A DNA stretch of 64,000 nt from Candidatus Hebobacterum abditum (GCA_029821875.1 JALGXW010000006.1:62001-126000); one strand, 5' to 3'; shown: positions 32,368 through 41,949, counted from the stretch's first letter. Numbers and translations: made by a program. The notes: generated by a model from the sequence alone, not told the origin.

Positions 32368-33756
32368 ATGACACCCGACTCCGCTGCCACCGACCACAGC
32401 GGCCAGCCGCAGGCTGGACTTCGACGCGGCCTCGGGCTCGGCGACTGCACGCTGCTGGTGGTCGGCAGCATGGTCGGCAGCGGCATCTTCCTGACCAATG
32501 CTCACATCGCAGCGTCCCTGCCCTCCGCCTGGCTGATACTGTCGGCCTGGCTCCTGGGTGGGCTCATGGCCCTGACGGGTGCGCTCAGCTATGCCGAACT
32601 CGGCGCCAGCCTGCCGCGCGCGGGCGGCCATTACGTCTACCTTCGAGAGGCCTACGGGCCGCTGGTCGGGTTCTTCGACGGCTGGCTGTCCTTCGTCGCC
32701 TCTTTCCCGGGATCGATCGCCTTTGTCGCGCTCGCCTTGCTGGCTTACATGCCCAACTCCTGGACGGGAGGGCCGCTCTTCGCCGCCAATGTCTTCGGGC
32801 TGGAGTGGGCCCTCGGGTCGAGGCAGCTCATCGCGGCGGGCATCATCCTCGGACTCTCCGGGATCAATGGGCTCGGGCTGCGCGCGGGGGCCGGCACTCA
32901 GAACCTACTTACCGGCTTGAAGATAGCGGCACTGCTCGGCATCGCCGCCTTTGCGCTGGCCTCCGGGCGCGGCCGGTGGGAGAACTTGGCGGCCGGCGCG
33001 CACGTGGGAATCGGCCTGGCCGGCCTGGGGGGAGCCCTGGTCGGCGTGTCGTTCTCCTATCTGGGCTGGGATGCGGCCACCTATATGGCCGCCGAAACGA
33101 AGCGGCCACAGCTCAACATCCCTCGATCGCTCGCCTTGGGGACACTGGGCGTCGTCCTCCTCTACCTGCTCTTCAACATCGGCGTGCTCTATGGCGTAGG
33201 GGCCCGCGAGATGGCTGGTGTCGAGAACCCCACCCAGCTCGCGGTGGCCCGGCTGCTCGGACCTGGCTGGTCCGGACTCCTCACGGCCGTGATACTGGTA
33301 TGCATTCTGGGCTCCCTCAACGCAACCGTCATGGTGGGGCCCCGGATCTACTACGCGATGTCCAGGGACGGCCTCTTTCCCCGGCCATTGGGTTCGGTCG
33401 GCGCGCGAACCGGGGTTCCCGTCGCCGCTATCGCAGCCCAGGCGATCTGGGCATGTGTGATCGTGTTCAGCGCGACTCTCGGGCGCATCCTCGCGTTCAC
33501 AGTGTTGGTCATCTGGCTGCTGTCCGCGATTACGGGGGCCGCGGTGTTCGTGCTACGTGTGCGCCGGCCGCAGCTCGAACGGCCGTATCAGGTCTGGGGA
33601 TATCCCATCGTCCCGGCGATCTTCTGCCTGTCTTCCCTGGGGCTTGCCGTCAATCACCTACGCAACACGCCAGCTGACCTGCTCTGGCTCGTCGGCTTTC
33701 TCGCTGCCGGTGTGCCTGTGTACGCCTTGCTGAGGAGGAGAAAGGCTGCCCCATAG
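32368..33756 (+). CDS. APC-superfamily amino acid permease
   Basis: A 462-residue transporter with about twelve hydrophobic segments. The APC signature VVGSMVGSGIFLT follows the first short cytoplasmic stretch, and LSYAELGASLPRAGGHYVYLREAYG is typical of amino acid/polyamine permeases. The reading frame is open upstream to 32293, but ATG 32368 has GGAG upstream and gives the normal N-terminus. The substrate is probably an amino acid. Sequence does not say which. Confidence 0.9.
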   Translation: MTPDSAATDHSGQPQAGLRRGLGLGDCTLLVVGSMVGSGIFLTNAHIAASLPSAWLILSAWLLGGLMALTGALSYAELGASLPRAGGHYVYLREAYGPLVGFFDGWLSFVASFPGSIAFVALALLAYMPNSWTGGPLFAANVFGLEWALGSRQLIAAGIILGLSGINGLGLRAGAGTQNLLTGLKIAALLGIAAFALASGRGRWENLAAGAHVGIGLAGLGGALVGVSFSYLGWDAATYMAAETKRPQLNIPRSLALGTLGVVLLYLLFNIGVLYGVGAREMAGVENPTQLAVARLLGPGWSGLLTAVILVCILGSLNATVMVGPRIYYAMSRDGLFPRPLGSVGARTGVPVAAIAAQAIWACVIVFSATLGRILAFTVLVIWLLSAITGAAVFVLRVRRPQLERPYQVWGYPIVPAIFCLSSLGLAVNHLRNTPADLLWLVGFLAAGVPVYALLRRRKAAP

Positions 33757-34128
33757 GAACTCCCCAGGATGTGCGCCGCCGTATCCCCAAAGCTCCCAGC
33801 CGTCAAGCGGACGAGGCCGAGCCATACACCGTTGCCGGCGCGGGCCCGGAGGGCGACGCCATCTAGCGAAACGTTGCGGGCCATGGTGGACGTCGCGCCC
33901 TCTCGACTGCGGGGAGACCCCCCATCAGCGCTGTTGCTTTTCCGTTGATCCCGGAATGGGGTATGATGCGAAGGGAGTCGTCAGAGGCCATGACAGACGG
34001 AGGAATGAGTAGAGGCCAGGAGTTCATCGCAGTCAGAGAACACACTCGACGCCTCCCCGCCGACTCACACCTGATGGAGTGGTTGCAACGCCATCAACCT
34101 AACTCGGCCTGGTCAGGATGACATCCCC
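33757..34128. other. Intergenic region, 372 bases
   Basis: Between the APC permease and the DUF5714 gene. It contains a possible 43-codon reading frame (33990-34121, listed separately). A TATGAT (33962-33967) has no well-spaced -35, and no stable hairpin is obvious. Confidence 0.5.
33990..34121 (+). CDS. Possible small protein upstream of DUF5714
   Basis: This 43-codon frame begins ATG ACA GAC GGA GGA ATG AGT and ends seven bases before the DUF5714 start. It encodes a hydrophilic peptide (MTDGGMSRGQEF...). The first ATG is preceded by AGAGGCC. It could be a leader or an independent small gene, or chance. No family recognised. Confidence 0.25.
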   Translation: MTDGGMSRGQEFIAVREHTRRLPADSHLMEWLQRHQPNSAWSG

Positions 34129-34785
34129 ATGAGCGACGCGCACAGAGACACACGCAAGATCCGCCGCATCTCCTACGTGGATTTCCGCAACGCAGTCGAG
34201 GAGGATGCTTGCTGCGCTGGCGATGGCAGTGACACGACGACCACCCTCGCGGTCCTGATTGCTCGCGAGATGGTTGGGACCAGGCCCGCCGGGATGATGG
34301 AAGAACTGCTTTCGCAAGGCGAGGGCACACCGGTGCACGGAGTGTGGCACCACGCGCTCGTCGGGGAGATCCTCCTCCGCTGTCTCCAGAATGCCGGCTA
34401 TGAGATCGCCGACGGCTTCATCGACGAGGTCGTCGACCGCGGGCGCCAGATCCCAGGCGGCTCGTGCGGATTCCTCGGCACCTGCGGGGCTCTGTCCAGC
34501 GCGGCCAGCGCCTACGCCATTCTCATGGGGGCCACGCCGGTAGCCATCGACCAGCGGCAGAGACTCATCGGGTTCGTTGCCAAGCAGGTCGCCCGGCTGG
34601 CAGAGATTGGCGGGAGCAGGTGCTGCAAGAAGAACAGCTACGTCGCCCTAGAGCTCGCTCGCGACGAGTTCGCCGAGCTTGGATTCAACCTACCGAAGGA
34701 GGAGTTCGAAGGCCGCTGTCCCTTCTTCGCCTCCAACGACACCTGCGATGGCGACGCCTGCGTCTACTATCCCAAGAAGCGATGA
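34129..34785 (+). CDS. DUF5714 domain protein, cysteine-rich
   Basis: A 218-residue soluble protein. I recognise the DUF5714 pattern: an HALVGEILL stretch, a helical RGRQIPGGSCGFLGTCGAL region, GGSRCCKKNSY and a C-terminal CPFFASNDTCDGDACVYYPK. Nine cysteines suggest metal or Fe-S binding, but that is inference. The domain is seen in anaerobes, sometimes fused to methyltransferases. Function unknown. The DNA before the ATG lacks a strong ribosome-binding site. Confidence 0.65.
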   Translation: MSDAHRDTRKIRRISYVDFRNAVEEDACCAGDGSDTTTTLAVLIAREMVGTRPAGMMEELLSQGEGTPVHGVWHHALVGEILLRCLQNAGYEIADGFIDEVVDRGRQIPGGSCGFLGTCGALSSAASAYAILMGATPVAIDQRQRLIGFVAKQVARLAEIGGSRCCKKNSYVALELARDEFAELGFNLPKEEFEGRCPFFASNDTCDGDACVYYPKKR

Positions 34786-34833
34786 CCACGCGGCCGCGCG
34801 GAGCGGTCCCGCCACGACCGATGCAAGGCCCCA

Positions 34834-35505
34834 CTAGCTCGCGTGGTCTGCACCCCACCGGCCGAAAAGCGTATTCGCCCACGAGATGAGCCAGATCTGC
34901 AGGTCGAGCCACAGACTCCGACGTCGAACGTACTCGAGGTCGTAGACGAGCTTCTCCTCGGGGGTCGAACGGTAGTGGCCGCAGACCTGGGCGAGGCCGG
35001 TGAGCCCCGGCTTCACAGCGTACCGGTGCCAGTAACCCGGTATGTCTCGCAGGAACTCCCGCACGAACTCAGGGCGCTCCGGGCGCGGTCCCACCCAGCT
35101 CATGTCTCCTCGGAAGATGCTAATGAGCTGGGGGATCTCGTCGATGGCAGTCATTCGCATGATCCGACCGACACGGGTGACCCGCGGGTCATCGCGATCA
35201 GAGAGAACCGGCCCAGTATGCCTCTCTGCGTCCCTGATCATCGAGCGGAACTTGTGAACGGTGAAGATGCGGCCACCCCGACCCACGCGGGTCTGGGCGT
35301 ACAGACAAGGCCAACCGTCGGAAAGGATGATGGTGAGGACAGCCCAGATCCAGAAGGGCAGGGAGAGGGTGAGGGCAATGCCGGCAAAGAGGATGTCCGC
35401 TGTCCTCTTGACCGCATCATAGGCTGCGCTGTGCTCCACAGCCGGAGCAGTCAGATCGCGAGCGCAGCGGTGCGTCTGATCGGTTGTCTGGTCGAGATGT
35501 CCCAC
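34834..35505 (-). CDS. Initiating sugar-phosphate transferase (WcaJ/PssY type, short form)
   Basis: A 223-residue polyprenyl-phosphate glycosyl-1-phosphate transferase. One hydrophobic segment (ILFAGIALTLSLPFWIWAVL, about residues 38-58) precedes the catalytic domain. That domain has FTVHKFRSM, the Glu in DEIPQL, FRGDMSWVGPRPERPEFV and PGLTGLAQV. It transfers the first sugar phosphate onto undecaprenyl phosphate to begin repeat-unit synthesis. The frame starts at a GTG without a clear ribosome-binding site, so the true start may be slightly downstream. It lies at the edge of the polysaccharide locus, near the UDP-glucose dehydrogenase. Confidence 0.9.
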   Translation of the reverse strand: MGHLDQTTDQTHRCARDLTAPAVEHSAAYDAVKRTADILFAGIALTLSLPFWIWAVLTIILSDGWPCLYAQTRVGRGGRIFTVHKFRSMIRDAERHTGPVLSDRDDPRVTRVGRIMRMTAIDEIPQLISIFRGDMSWVGPRPERPEFVREFLRDIPGYWHRYAVKPGLTGLAQVCGHYRSTPEEKLVYDLEYVRRRSLWLDLQIWLISWANTLFGRWGADHAS

Positions 35506-35698
35506 CGGTGGCTGGTCATGCGCGGGCGGTCCGGACCGACAGCTATATGTTCAACAGGGATCATGAGTGTGCCTCTCAGCGGGTGGGCCTTGCACCTCAT
35601 CGCCTATCCGTGATCGCTGGGTAGGCCCAGCTCATGCTTGAGCAAGGGCACGTCTGCTTTGATGAGGCCGAGCGTGTGCAGACGCCCTACACTGTGCG

Positions 35699-36988
35699 TC
35701 ACCTGCCAACACTCACGTACTGAAAGCCGAGGTCCTTCATCTCAGATGGCGAGTAGGTATTGCGGCCATCGAAGATGATGCGTTGGCGCAGCAGATCGCC
35801 CATGCGCTCGAGATCGAGGAGCTTGAACTCGTTCCACTCGGTTGCGATGACGAGCGCATCGGCTCCGTCAGCGGCCTCGTAGGCATTGCTGCAATAGCGA
35901 ACATCTCGAACCACGCGTCGGGCAGCGGGCACGGCGACCGGATCATAGGCGCGAACTCGTGCGCCCTCCGCCAGCAGAGCCTGGACGAGTTCCAGGGATC
36001 GGCTTTCGCGCACGTCTTCTGTGTCCGGCTTGAAGGAGAGGCCGAGCACGGCGATCTCTCTGCCCTTCAGGTCGCCGAGCACATTGTGCAGGCGCCCGAT
36101 GAAGCGGGGGATCCGCTGCCGGTTCACCTCCATGACCGCTTCGATGATCGTGAACGGACAACCGGCCTCGGCGCTGAACGAGGCCAACGCAGCCGTGTCT
36201 TTCGGAAAGCACGATCCGCCGTAACCCAGGCCCGGGCTGAGGTAGTGGCCGCCTATGCGGGTGTCCGCGCTGATGCCCTTGATGACCTGGCCAATGTCGG
36301 CATCCATCTCCTCACAGAGATCGGCAATGCTGTTGACGAAGGAAATCCGCATGGCGAGGAAGGAGTTCGCGGCGTACTTGACGAGCTCAGCGCTGTTGAC
36401 GTCCATGAAGAGCAGGGGCCGCTCCAAAGGAGCATAGAGACGCACAAGCGGTGCGACGGTTTCGGGATCTGAGCAGCCTATGACGACCCGGTCTGGTCTG
36501 AGGCAGTCGGCAACCGCGGATCCTTCGCGGAGGAACTCCGGACACGAAGCAACTTCGAACGCCCGTTCGGGGCGGCAGTTCTCCTCGAGTATCGTGCGGA
36601 CAATGGAGCCGCTGCCAACCGGAACGGTGCTCTTGACCACAACGAGAGCCTCGTCCGAAAGGTGCTGGGCGAGCTCGGCCGTCGCCGCACGCAGGTTCGT
36701 GAGGTCGGCCCTTCCGTCGGAACCCGTCGGTGTGTCGACGGCCAGGAACACGACCTCCGCGCCCGGCACAGCCTCCGGGTAGCTCGAAGTTAGTGTCAGG
36801 CGACCGGCGCCCTGGTTGCGCAGTACCATCTCAGAGAGGCCCGGCTCGAAGATGGGGACCTGGCCATCCTGCAGCGCGGCGATCTTGTCTTGATCTATAT
36901 CGAGGCAGACCACATCGTTGCCGAGATCGGCGAAGACCGCGGCTGTGACCAGTCCGACGTGGCCGGCCCCAACGACGCACACTCTCAC
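35699..36988 (-). CDS. ugd: UDP-glucose 6-dehydrogenase
   Basis: A 429-residue NAD-dependent enzyme that oxidises UDP-glucose to UDP-glucuronate. It has the N-terminal GAGHVGL Rossmann motif, KSTVPVGSG, and the catalytic cysteine in GYGGSCFPKDTAAL (about residue 260). The C-terminal domain contains GLSFKPDTEDVRES. GTG start with GGGAGGGG upstream. It supplies a uronic acid for the surface polysaccharide encoded around it. Confidence 0.94.
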   Translation of the reverse strand: MRVCVVGAGHVGLVTAAVFADLGNDVVCLDIDQDKIAALQDGQVPIFEPGLSEMVLRNQGAGRLTLTSSYPEAVPGAEVVFLAVDTPTGSDGRADLTNLRAATAELAQHLSDEALVVVKSTVPVGSGSIVRTILEENCRPERAFEVASCPEFLREGSAVADCLRPDRVVIGCSDPETVAPLVRLYAPLERPLLFMDVNSAELVKYAANSFLAMRISFVNSIADLCEEMDADIGQVIKGISADTRIGGHYLSPGLGYGGSCFPKDTAALASFSAEAGCPFTIIEAVMEVNRQRIPRFIGRLHNVLGDLKGREIAVLGLSFKPDTEDVRESRSLELVQALLAEGARVRAYDPVAVPAARRVVRDVRYCSNAYEAADGADALVIATEWNEFKLLDLERMGDLLRQRIIFDGRNTYSPSEMKDLGFQYVSVGR

Positions 36989-37278
36989 TTTCCCCTCCCT
37001 GCATTGGGTTTGGGCGGATGCGGTGCCCGAACAGAGCTGCGAACGACAGCAGCTATGTCCGCGGCAAGGTCGTCGTCCGCAGCGGACGACTAGCTGTAGA
37101 CGGGCCGAAGGGAAGTCACAGACATCTAGTTCGACGGGTCAACGCGGTCGCCTGCCCGCGCGACGGGTCCGCAGTTGAAGCGTCCAATGCTCGCCGGGGC
37201 TCAGGAGGGCATCCACGCACACAGTCTCACCACAGAGGCAAAGGGCGGATTACGCGACGAGCAGAGCAGGGCCTCGCG

Positions 37279-37500
37279 TCAATGGGCCTTGCGGGTACGC
37301 TTGATCGCGTCCTGCAGGTGGTCCAGCTGGTTCTTGAATGTTCGCGCCTCCAACTCCTCGAGGCTGATTCCGGTAACTGCTGTCCATATCTTGCTGGCCT
37401 GTCGTGCGCCCATGAGGCGGCCGATCTCGTAGAGCACGATGAAGCCGATGACTGCCGCGAAGATCCCAAGCATGGCCGTCGGATTCAGGAACGAGTCCAT
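37279..37500 (-). CDS. Small single-span membrane protein
   Basis: A 73-residue protein with one transmembrane helix (MLGIFAAVIGFIVLYEIG, about residues 10-27), then a basic helical tail (LEARTFKNQLDHLQDAIKRTRK). The ATG follows GGGAGGT by six bases. It is isolated between the UDP-glucose dehydrogenase gene and the glycosyltransferase pair. No family recognised. The well-placed ribosome-binding site and the amphipathic helix argue that it is real. Confidence 0.6.
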   Translation of the reverse strand: MDSFLNPTAMLGIFAAVIGFIVLYEIGRLMGARQASKIWTAVTGISLEELEARTFKNQLDHLQDAIKRTRKAH

Positions 37501-37798
37501 GGCTGACCTCCCGTGTGGTTGTCCCTTCCCGTACCTCAGCTATCCGAATCCGGGCGGTGTTCTTAGCTGTGGGCAACAGCGCCGTTCGGGCGCGTTCTGC
37601 CTCCTGTGGCGGAGTGCCGCCACTTCGCCGTGCACGTTACTTCTCCGTAGAGCAGCTCTAGCCTTGCCCTGACGCTTGCGGCGCAGCACTCAAGACTGGA
37701 CGAAGCCGTGATCACAGAGGCAGCCGGATCGCTGGGGAGGCTGAGAGCAGCGGCCTTGGACCGCAGTGGCCTTCGCCCAAGCAGACACTGCACTACGA

Positions 37799-39001
37799 TC
37801 ACCGCTCAGCTGGCAGTCCGGTTAGACCGCGGTAGAGTTCCACGTAGCGCCGAGCCACGAGGCTCCAGTCGTACCGATCGAGCACGGCGCGACGCGCGGC
37901 TTGCCCCAGACGCCGGCGCTCACCCTCATCGCCCAGGAGACCCTGGACCGCGCCGGCGAGAGCATCGGGGGAGCCGGGGGCAACGAGCCGGGCGGTGACC
38001 CCGTCCGAGAAGATCTCGCGCAGGCCACCCACATCGCTGGCGACGATGGCCTTCGCCATGGCCATCGCCTCCATGGGTTTGAGCGGTGTGACGAGCTCAG
38101 TAGCTCGAGTGGACAGCCGGGGGTAGACGACCACATCCGCGGCGGCGTAGAAATCCTGAACTGCGTCATGCGGCACGGGAGGCAAGACGGCGATGTCGTC
38201 GCCGAGTCTCGCGGCCAGAGATGCGATGCGATCGCGATCTTCGCCAGCGCCAACGATTAGGAGCTGTGAGCTCGGCAGGCGAGTTCGGATCGACGGGAAG
38301 GCCTGCAGGAGAGTGTCGATTCCTTCATAGGCGCGTATCGCACCGAGGTACAGGATGACAGGGCCTTGCGCAATGCCGTGTTTCTCACGCCAGCCGACAG
38401 CCTCGGGGCGGGGAGCGAACCCGTCCGTGTCGACCCCGTTGGGTACGACATAGATCTTGCTGCGCGGGATGCCGCGCTTATCCAGGTCGTCTTGCAGTCC
38501 CGCAGAGATGGTGACGACGGCATCTGCCTGGCGACAGACACGGCCCTCCGCGGCGCGGGCGAGCATGTATCGCAGGCCCAGGCGTCGGACGGGACTGCGC
38601 TCGACCATCGCTTCCTCCCACAGGCCGCGCACTTCGTAGACGACAGGGAGGCGCAGCCGACGGGCCGCGCGCAGAGCTGCGAGGCCGCAGAGCATAGGGG
38701 AGTGCGCATGGAGCACGTCCACGGTTCCAAGTTGCCCGGCGATCTCGACTATCTTCTCGGCGAGGACGGCGACGCGGCGCGCATCGCGCAGCCAGACGCC
38801 CCGGGACGGTCCCTCGGGTGAACATCTGAAGTGCTGCACGCCATCCAACTCCAACGGCTGGGCGGCGGGGTGTCGCGGCGACGTGACGATGGTCGGGTCG
38901 AGGCCAAGTGCCTTCTGGGCTCGCGCGATGGCCTGAGTTCGGAGCGTATACCCGCTGCAGACCTCGGGCAGCGAGTATTGGGCGACGTGAAGGATCTTCA
39001 T
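37799..39001 (-). CDS. Glycosyltransferase, GT4 family
   Basis: A 400-residue GT-B-fold enzyme. The N-terminal acceptor domain starts MKILHVAQYSLPEVCSGYTLR. The C-terminal nucleotide-sugar domain shows GPVILYLGAIRAYEGIDTLLQAF and the EX7E-type region TPLKPMEAMAMAKAIVASDVGGLREI. ATG 39001 lies one base after the preceding GT2 stop, so the two are coupled. It probably adds one sugar of the exopolysaccharide repeat on the cytoplasmic face. The sugar is not predictable. Confidence 0.9.
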   Translation of the reverse strand: MKILHVAQYSLPEVCSGYTLRTQAIARAQKALGLDPTIVTSPRHPAAQPLELDGVQHFRCSPEGPSRGVWLRDARRVAVLAEKIVEIAGQLGTVDVLHAHSPMLCGLAALRAARRLRLPVVYEVRGLWEEAMVERSPVRRLGLRYMLARAAEGRVCRQADAVVTISAGLQDDLDKRGIPRSKIYVVPNGVDTDGFAPRPEAVGWREKHGIAQGPVILYLGAIRAYEGIDTLLQAFPSIRTRLPSSQLLIVGAGEDRDRIASLAARLGDDIAVLPPVPHDAVQDFYAAADVVVYPRLSTRATELVTPLKPMEAMAMAKAIVASDVGGLREIFSDGVTARLVAPGSPDALAGAVQGLLGDEGERRRLGQAARRAVLDRYDWSLVARRYVELYRGLTGLPAER

Positions 39002-39002
39002 G

Positions 39003-40193
39003 TCATGTGTCCCGGCCGGATGGGCGAGTCGGCGTCCAGGTTGCCTCGACGCGGCCGGTGGCCCACCGCAGCAGTGCCGACACGCTGGCCAGAATAATCA
39101 TGTCGAAGTGCGCGGCAAGGCGCGCCGGGCGCAACCGGGAGAGGGCCGGCACGCCCCAACCGAGGGCACCGAGCCCGTAGAGCGCGAGGTGGCCTGCAAG
39201 CAGAACGGTTAGGACCGCATCCCCAAGAAGTGCCCCCCATATGGCGCCGGCCAAGGCGGCCGCGAAGAACAGCCCCTGAATCTCTCGAAGAACCTTGTGA
39301 GAGATAAGCTGCCAGAGAAGAACAGCACGCCCGCGCTTGAGCGTAGGCCACACAAGCGATAGCATCGTCGGGATTGCCCGGGACATGATGCGGACTTTGC
39401 GGCCGTACTCGGACCAGAGATCGGGCGCGGCAGTCTCGCGAGAGACTGCCCGAGGTTCCAGCACAACGGCTCGCCCGGCAAGCAGCACCTCGTAGGGGAT
39501 GCGGAAGTCATTGACGTCACGGGGACCGACCGGCCGATAGAGGCTGCTGCGGAGTGCGTAGATGGACCCGTTCGCGCCAAGGAGCGAGCCAAGGGCCGAT
39601 TCCCACCCCTTCACCAAGGATTCATAGCGCCAGTATGCGCCCTCGGTCGCCTCGGTCCCCTCCCCAGGCCGGTAGCGAAGCTGACCGCTGACCGCTCCGA
39701 CCGCTGAGTCAGAGAGTGCCGAGACGAGACGGCGCACGGCGTCCGGCTCGAACGTCGCGTTGGCGTCTGTCATGACGAGCACATCGGACGAGGCAGCATC
39801 CACGCCGGCGTTGAGAGCCAGAGACTTCCCTTGCCGACTCTCTACGCGCACGAGTCGGACTCTCCCGGTCTGTGCAGCGTGCGCCGCCACGATCTCGTCG
39901 GTTCGGTCAGTGCTGCCATCGGAGACGACGATGAGGTCCAGGCGATCCGCCGGATAGTCTTGGGAGAGGGTGTTTTCGATCTTCTCAGCGATGACGTCTT
40001 CTTCATTCCAGGCCGCAATGAGCACGGTGACGGCGGCCCGCTCGCTCTCCCTTGCTGTGGGCACAAACGGACGAAGCTTGGCGAGCACGTAGAGGATCGC
40101 CGGATAGGCGAAATAGGCATAGAGTAAGGCCGCAAGTGCGCCCCAGGCCAGGAGATGGGCAACTCCGGTTGAGGGGAAACTACTTGGCAGCAT
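39003..40193 (-). CDS. Membrane glycosyltransferase, GT2 family
   Basis: A 396-residue protein with a helix at the N-terminus (LLAWGALAALLYAYFAYPAI) and hydrophobic segments in the last third. The GT2 core has VLIAAWNEEDVI, VVSDGSTD, VMTDANAT (DXD-like) and RKVRIMSRA. This layout resembles membrane GT2 enzymes of the hyaluronan-synthase/icaA type. The ATG at 40193 has only a weak site, and the frame stays open for 173 codons upstream, so the start is a judgement from the family N-terminus. It is coupled to the GT4 gene directly downstream. Confidence 0.85.
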   Translation of the reverse strand: MLPSSFPSTGVAHLLAWGALAALLYAYFAYPAILYVLAKLRPFVPTARESERAAVTVLIAAWNEEDVIAEKIENTLSQDYPADRLDLIVVSDGSTDRTDEIVAAHAAQTGRVRLVRVESRQGKSLALNAGVDAASSDVLVMTDANATFEPDAVRRLVSALSDSAVGAVSGQLRYRPGEGTEATEGAYWRYESLVKGWESALGSLLGANGSIYALRSSLYRPVGPRDVNDFRIPYEVLLAGRAVVLEPRAVSRETAAPDLWSEYGRKVRIMSRAIPTMLSLVWPTLKRGRAVLLWQLISHKVLREIQGLFFAAALAGAIWGALLGDAVLTVLLAGHLALYGLGALGWGVPALSRLRPARLAAHFDMIILASVSALLRWATGRVEATWTPTRPSGRDT

Positions 40194-40683
40194 TTGGATG
40201 AGAGTTCCATGCGGGCGGGGAGCTTCCCTGGCACCCCACAGCCCCGCCCACGCATATGAGGGGAGTTCGGCGGCAGCCGCTGAAACAACCGCTCCGCGGC
40301 GGCGCTGACGAGTCGGGCGGGTCGGCCTGCGGACCCGCGGTCGCGTCAGCCGCGGGGTCGCCGAGTGAGAGGACCGATACACCCAGCTATCGAAGACATC
40401 GCAAGGCGCTGGCCATCGGGGTCCTGCGCCCGACGCGACAGGCGCCGCGTCCGACTGGTCAGTCGCATGAGCCTGGCCGCCGGGAGGCGCTGCCATCTCG
40501 GCTTGAGGGCCGCGGCAACAGGCGTCGATATCTTGCTCTGGCTCCGGCTCGTGTGGCCCGACGTGCAGCAACCGAAGAGATGATGATCTTGCCTTTCCCA
40601 GATTGACGTCGTCCTCGCGTTGGTCCAGAGGACGGAGTTGAGTTCCTTCGAGATCTATCGTGGCCGAGGAAAGAGAGAACGGG
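40194..40683. other. Divergent intergenic region, 490 bases
   Basis: Between the minus-strand GT2 and the + strand nucleotide-sugar dehydrogenase. It contains a perfect 7-base inverted repeat (GCGGGTC 40317-40323 / GACCCGC 40332-40338). Open frames here have no start sites or recognisable products. I found no promoter pair that meets the usual spacing. Confidence 0.5.
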
Positions 40684-41949
40684 ATGCGAGATGCGGAATG
40701 GGAAGCCAGCAAGGTTTGCGTGTTGGGTCTCGGCTATGTTGGCCTGCCGACGGCTGCGATCCTGGCGGTCAGCGGCTTTCAGGTGGTCGGGGTCGACGTG
40801 CGGCACGATGTTGTCGAGGCCGTGAACGCCGGCGACGTGCCTATCGAGGAAGCGGGACTCAAGACGGTTCTGCAGGGGGCCGTCGCCTCCGGCAATCTAA
40901 GGGCACAAGGAGGCCCGGAGCCGGCGGACGTGTTCATCATCGCGGTGCCGACGCCGATCCAGCAGAACCGCACCGCGGACCTGGCCTCTGTCCGAGATGC
41001 CGCGAAGTCGATTGTCCCCCATGTGACCAAGGGGAATCTGGTTGTACTTGAGTCCACGGTGCCGCCGGGAACGACGGACGGCCTGCTGGCTGGAATCCTG
41101 TCGGAGTCGGGTCTGCAATTGGGCGAGGAGCTCTACGTAGCGCACTGCCCGGAGCGCGTTCTGCCCGGGCGCGTCCTGACCGAGCTTGTGCAGAATGACC
41201 GGGTGATAGGGGGGATCAACGCAGAGAGCGCGAGGCGAGCGGCCCAGCTGTACCGGAGAATAGCCGAGGGTGAGATCTGCCCCACGACGGCGGTGGTAGC
41301 GGAGCTCGCCAAGTTGGTGGAGAACGCGTCTCGAGATGTGGGCATTGCGTTCGCCAACGAGGTGGCTCGGATCAGTCGGACATGTGGAGCTGACGGCCGC
41401 GAGGTGATAGCGCTGGCGAACAGGCACCCGCGAGTGGAGATCCTCGACCCGGGGCCGGGCGTCGGCGGGCACTGTCTCCCGGTCGACCCATGGTTCCTCG
41501 TCGAGGCCGCGCCGGAGTTGAGCAGGCTGGTGTGCACAGCGCGCGAGATCAACGATTCCCAGCCCGCGTGGGTGGCCGAGCGGACGATGGCGGAGTTGGA
41601 TGGGATCGAGCAGCCAAAGGTATCGATATGGGGCGTCGCATACAAGGGCAACGTAGACGACGCCCGTCAGACTCCTGCCTTGCGGGTGCTGGAAGAGCTC
41701 GGGGCGAGAGGCGCGGAGGTAAGCGCGGTTGACTTCCACGTGAAGCGGTTCGAGTACGAACTCGCTGATATCGAGGCCTCTGTCACAGGAGCCGACTGTA
41801 TTCTCCTGTTGGCGGGCCACAGAGAGTTCCGGTTCTTCGAGCCGGGGGCGATTGGCGAGCGGATGAGAAACCGTATCCTCTTCGACACGCGGTCATTCCT
41901 CCCGAGGGAACGGTGGAAAGACGCGGGATTCCGGGTTGTCAGCCTCTAG
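40684..41949 (+). CDS. Nucleotide-sugar dehydrogenase (WecC/UDP-ManNAc dehydrogenase-like)
   Basis: A 421-residue enzyme of the UDP-glucose/GDP-mannose dehydrogenase family, closer to the WecC type. It has GLGYVGLPTA at the N-terminus, ESTVPPGTTDGL, the catalytic cysteine in GVGGHCLPVDPWF and WGVAYKGNVDDARQTPAL. It probably makes a UDP-N-acetyl-hexosaminuronate for the same glycan. I prefer ATG 40684 (GAGAGAACGGG upstream). GTG 40660 would add eight residues. Its 3' end overlaps the convergent GT4 gene by 11 bases. Confidence 0.88.
   Translation: MRDAEWEASKVCVLGLGYVGLPTAAILAVSGFQVVGVDVRHDVVEAVNAGDVPIEEAGLKTVLQGAVASGNLRAQGGPEPADVFIIAVPTPIQQNRTADLASVRDAAKSIVPHVTKGNLVVLESTVPPGTTDGLLAGILSESGLQLGEELYVAHCPERVLPGRVLTELVQNDRVIGGINAESARRAAQLYRRIAEGEICPTTAVVAELAKLVENASRDVGIAFANEVARISRTCGADGREVIALANRHPRVEILDPGPGVGGHCLPVDPWFLVEAAPELSRLVCTAREINDSQPAWVAERTMAELDGIEQPKVSIWGVAYKGNVDDARQTPALRVLEELGARGAEVSAVDFHVKRFEYELADIEASVTGADCILLLAGHREFRFFEPGAIGERMRNRILFDTRSFLPRERWKDAGFRVVSL

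Noticed and set aside
33962-33967. TATGAT as a promoter -10 upstream of DUF5714
   Set aside because: The nearest -35-like hexamers are spaced by 11 or 22 bases, which does not support a standard promoter.
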